The notes under the pieces are model-generated. The model was not told the origin of the DNA, searched no databases, and saw nothing but the letters and a program-made list of their open reading frames with translations. The position numbers and the translations under genes are program-made. A DNA stretch of 9,259 nt from the NCBI GenBank assembly GCA_005801395.1, contig SYDV01000410.1:1-9259 (forward strand), written 5' to 3'. Shown one piece after another: positions 7,225 through 9,259 of this stretch (position 1 is the first letter of the stretch; every line of letters begins with the position of its first letter). The DNA is from Planctomycetia bacterium (GTDB taxonomy: Bacteria; Planctomycetota; UBA11346).

Positions 7225-7682
7225 AATTTACCCTCAAATCGGGCTAATTCTGCTGCTGGGGCAATGGTTATTAAATTCGTAAACGTTGGCAGTGGTACTG
7301 ATTTTACTTCACCATCAATACGCGCCACGCTGACCACGACGACTTTACCGCGCGCTAAGGGTTTATCTGCTTGCTCACCGACTTTCCAAAATCGGAAGTC
7401 GAAGTGCAGAGCTTTTTCCTTTTTCTCACGTACTAATAAATGAATATCGAATTCTTCATCATAGCGTAAGGAACGGCGGTAATCGCATTCCGCATGGACG
7501 CGTGGCCAGCCAATTACTTCGCCACGATCATTTTCACCGGGGTGGACGATATAACCAAGTGAACGCACAAAAGCGTGTTCACAGATTTCCATGTAGCGAA
7601 AGAAATTTGAAAAATGGACAATTCCGGCCATGTCGGTTTCGTGAAATTCAACACGGCGACGAAGGGTAAATTCAAACGTCAT
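7221..7682 (-). CDS. Hotdog-fold acyl-CoA thioesterase (YbgC/4-hydroxybenzoyl-CoA thioesterase family)
   Basis: A 153-residue single-domain enzyme, of usual family length, expected to hydrolyse an acyl- or aryl-CoA (or acyl-carrier) thioester in the cytoplasm. The N-terminal VEFHETDMAGIVHFSNFFRY (11-30) is the family signature; D17 is the likely catalytic aspartate, with G20, I21 and H23 in the conserved helix-start positions. The later strands (HAECDYRRSLRYDEEFDIHLLV, 63-84) also fit. The start is the ATG at 7682, which overlaps the glycosyltransferase stop as ATGA and has AGGAG (7690-7694) 7 bases upstream; a further in-frame ATG at 7709 lies inside the glycosyltransferase and is not supported. 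This coupling suggests joint expression. In aryl polyene, flexirubin and related lipid pathways a hotdog thioesterase accompanies an acyl-activating ligase, as here. The substrate is unknown. Confidence 0.9.
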   Translation of the reverse strand: MTFEFTLRRRVEFHETDMAGIVHFSNFFRYMEICEHAFVRSLGYIVHPGENDRGEVIGWPRVHAECDYRRSLRYDEEFDIHLLVREKKEKALHFDFRFWKVGEQADKPLARGKVVVVSVARIDGEVKSVPLPTFTNLITIAPAAELARFEGKL

Positions 7683-8977
7683 GCGGCGGCTCCTGATCCA
7701 CGGTCGCACAAGCGCGCATACTTGGTGGCCATGGCATCGGCGCTGAAGTGCTCACGCACCGCCGCATTACCAATCATTCCCATCTCGTGCGCTCGTTTCG
7801 GATCGGACAGCAGCGTGTCGAGCGCATTCGCCAGGGAAAGCGCATCATCGCCAGCCGCCAATAGACCGCCCTGGGTCGCGGTTATTAATTCCGGGAAAGC
7901 GCCACTCGGAGGTTGCACCACCGGCACACCACTGGCCATCGCCTCCAACACATACAATCCGAATGCTTCGCCATAGGTAGCGGGCACTGACAACACGCTA
8001 AGTGAGCGCAAAAACGCTTGTTTCTCTTCTCTACTTAAAGTGCCCTGAAACGTGGTGCGATCAGTTAAACCGGCAGCGGCAATTCGTTTTTGTAATTCAC
8101 TCACGTAAATCGCATCCGCTTCCGTGCGGCTTCCGGCAACGGACAAGCGCACGTGCTGTAAATGTGGGCGCTTGGCTAAGTGTAAAAATGCCTCCACTAA
8201 CACACCTAACCCTTTGAGTGCTGATTGGCGGGCTAGATAACCCAGCGTCACCACCGCTGGCGCAGATGACGTTGCAGCAAAACCCGTGAAATCAATGCCA
8301 TTATGGACAGTCACCACGCGAGTTGGTGCTATCTGTAGACGTTTAGCCATTAATTGACCATAGTAATCACTAACCGACGTCACCGCGTCACAGGCTTTCA
8401 CTAAGGTTGCCACCTGATCCCAGGCTTTCGTACGATACGGTTCAGGCAAACTATCCAGAAAAGAATCCTCGCCTTGTAACGTGCACACGATGCGCGCGCC
8501 CAGGGTTTGTTTCAGCATCGGTGCGACGCCCAATAACATGGCGTTTGATATCGACACCACATCCCACGGTCCACGTTCTTTAATCCAAGCGGTGAGCTTG
8601 CGTAATTCTTTCACCTGTCGGCCTTTTTCACCCGCGAGCATCGACAGCATTAATTCACCGACCATACGCGGCGAAGTCATTTCCGCCTTGGTCGCTGACC
8701 AACGTAATAAACGTTTACTATCCAACAGTCGATCAAACCACGCGGGCGTATAGCGAAACAAACTCGACTGCTGCTGTAAAAATACATTAATTCCGCCAAA
8801 AAATATCGGACACGACTCGTCATCGCCCTGTCCCGCTTCCAACACCGGCGGTAAATACATCGGAACTAATAACACCTCATGCCCCAAACGCCGCAAACCA
8901 TGAACCAACATTTGGTCACGCATGCACGAGCCGCAGTAATATGAACCGGTACCGGCGGTTAGATGAATAACTTTCAT
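7679..8977 (-). CDS. GT4-family glycosyltransferase with N-terminal CxxC
   Basis: A 432-residue GT-B enzyme that would transfer a sugar from a nucleotide donor to a lipid, pigment or polysaccharide acceptor. The N-terminal domain opens with MKVIHLTAGTGSYYCGSCMRD, containing C15 and C18, then GHEVLLVPMY (32-41). The C-terminal donor domain shows LGYLARQSALKGLGVLVEAF (245-264) and the retaining-enzyme EX7E motif with E337 and E345 in GEAFGLYVLEAMASGVPVV (336-354), followed by SGAFPELI. These are the marks of family GT4. The acceptor and sugar cannot be read. The start at 8977 matches the canonical N-terminus; its only ribosome-binding sequence is a GGA from the TCCGGA repeat 7 bases upstream. 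Its end overlaps the thioesterase gene. A nearby halogenase and acyl-CoA ligase make a glycosylated secondary metabolite or glycolipid plausible, but envelope polysaccharide synthesis is equally possible. Confidence 0.9.
   Translation of the reverse strand: MKVIHLTAGTGSYYCGSCMRDQMLVHGLRRLGHEVLLVPMYLPPVLEAGQGDDESCPIFFGGINVFLQQQSSLFRYTPAWFDRLLDSKRLLRWSATKAEMTSPRMVGELMLSMLAGEKGRQVKELRKLTAWIKERGPWDVVSISNAMLLGVAPMLKQTLGARIVCTLQGEDSFLDSLPEPYRTKAWDQVATLVKACDAVTSVSDYYGQLMAKRLQIAPTRVVTVHNGIDFTGFAATSSAPAVVTLGYLARQSALKGLGVLVEAFLHLAKRPHLQHVRLSVAGSRTEADAIYVSELQKRIAAAGLTDRTTFQGTLSREEKQAFLRSLSVLSVPATYGEAFGLYVLEAMASGVPVVQPPSGAFPELITATQGGLLAAGDDALSLANALDTLLSDPKRAHEMGMIGNAAVREHFSADAMATKYARLCDRGSGAAA
7690..7694 (-). 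promoter_or_regulatory. Ribosome-binding site of the thioesterase gene
   Basis: AGGAG, 7 bases before the ATG at 7682 and inside the last codons of the glycosyltransferase. It is the clearest ribosome-binding site in the cluster and decides the start. Confidence 0.75.
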
Positions 8978-8984
8978 CTGACTA

Positions 8985-9002
8985 TCCGGAAGTCCGGACT
9001 TC
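8985..9002. repeat. TCCGGA repeat relative, with perfect 14-bp palindrome
   Basis: TCCGGAAGTCCGGACTTC holds two TCCGGA copies in the same 8-bp spacing as the array at 4433-4468. Its right part, GAAGTCCGGACTTC (8989-9002), is a perfect palindrome. It ends 7 bases before the glycosyltransferase ATG. Confidence 0.9.
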
Positions 9003-9027
9003 GTAATATAGCAATATGGCCGAAGTC
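8997..9027 (-). other. Stem-loop upstream of the glycosyltransferase
   Basis: GACTTCG (8997-9003) and CGAAGTC (9021-9027) form an exact 7-bp inverted repeat with a 17-base AT-rich loop. One arm is shared with the palindrome at 8989-9002, so in the transcript the two hairpins exclude each other. No T-run follows on the minus strand. A leader or attenuation role is only a possibility. Confidence 0.45.
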
Positions 9028-9048
9028 TTTAGTAAGCATAATTAATAA

Positions 9049-9259
9049 TTATTTTGGCGATTTCCTTGCCACCAACGGTCCGCCAAAATCTAATTCTTCT
9101 GGAATTGTAGCAAATTCTTTGAAGGCGCTAAATAACGGTACGAAATCTTTTTCGACATGGCCGATAATGCAGTCGGTAAGATCTGCGGCGAGATCTGGAT
9201 ATTTGCGAATGAAATGTCCGAAGTTTACTTCGGGATCATAGAAGGCGTAAACTAAACGG
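9049..9259 (-). CDS. Flavin-dependent halogenase-like protein, C-terminal end (partial)
   Basis: Sixty-nine codons end at a TAA (9049-9051); the rest lies beyond the right edge. The stretch AFYDPEVNFGHFIRKYPDL (5-23), then LTDCIIGHV (27-35) and DFVPLFSAFKEFATIPEEL (38-56), resembles the C-terminal helices of tryptophan-halogenase-family FAD enzymes (Pfam PF04820), where 'FYxPxFxFGxFLxxxP' and a following 'LFxxMxxFxxxP' are common. Such enzymes chlorinate or brominate aromatic or lipid substrates, and many relatives with this name are plain oxidoreductases. The FAD-binding and catalytic Lys/Glu region is outside the window, so activity cannot be judged. It is followed after 71 bases by the glycosyltransferase. 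The gene is real; the family call is fairly likely. Confidence 0.65.
   Translation of the reverse strand, partial: RLVYAFYDPEVNFGHFIRKYPDLAADLTDCIIGHVEKDFVPLFSAFKEFATIPEELDFGGPLVARKSPK

Noticed and set aside
7683..7709. N-terminal extension of the thioesterase to an ATG at 7709.
   Set aside because: The ATG at 7682 has AGGAG at ideal spacing and a stop/start overlap with the glycosyltransferase; the extension (MRPWIRSRR) is not family-like.
1..9259. tRNA, rRNA, transposase or phage genes.
   Set aside because: I found no cloverleaf, rRNA segment, integrase or transposase motif on either strand by eye.

Overview
The window is a tightly packed bacterial segment of medium GC content in which every gene I can support lies on the minus strand, so transcription runs from right to left. 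No gene identifies the organism securely. The 1091-residue two-module FtsX-type permease, the GT4 enzyme with a CxxC N-terminus, the half-size EamA-like protein and the secreted concanavalin-like protein look like gene types common in the Planctomycetota/Verrucomicrobiota (PVC) group. Intergenic 'HRGHRxHRE'-encoding palindromes and short tandem TCCGGA repeats fit that too. This placement is an inference at about 50-60% confidence.

Layout in transcription order: (1) 9049-9259, the C-terminal end of a flavin-dependent halogenase-like protein, cut by the window edge. (2) 7679-8977, a family-4 glycosyltransferase. (3) 7221-7682, a hotdog-fold acyl-CoA thioesterase with an ATGA overlap with the glycosyltransferase. 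(4) A 179-bp gap with small repeats and a doubtful 55-codon ORF. (5) 6487-7041, a five-helix EamA/DMT-like membrane protein. (6) 5193-6458, a PaaK-type acyl-CoA ligase (AMP-forming). (7) 4500-5162, a LolD/MacB-type ABC ATPase. (8) 1151-4426, its large FtsX-domain permease. (9) 535-1149, a secreted concanavalin/LamG-like protein that starts one base after the permease stop. (10) 267-534, an intergenic stretch with a long imperfect palindrome followed by a T-rich tract, which may end the operon. (11) 1-266, the start of a small membrane protein with a His/Asp-rich cluster, probably of the DUF1980/TIGR03943 (YcgQ-like) family.

Working idea: the halogenase, glycosyltransferase, hotdog thioesterase, acyl-activating ligase and ABC exporter form one co-directional run with gaps of 1-180 bases or overlaps. 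This gene set resembles the tailoring and export part of an acyl or aryl-polyene-type lipid pathway (aryl polyene, flexirubin or similar). The core ketosynthase/ACP genes would have to lie upstream, beyond position 9259. The alternative is a set of unrelated housekeeping and transport genes that happen to be collinear.

The most distinctive non-coding signal is an 8-bp tandem repeat (AGTCCGGA). It and a close relative sit directly upstream of two start codons, 6-7 bases from the ATG, and supply the only GGA-like ribosome-binding sequence for the permease and for the glycosyltransferase.
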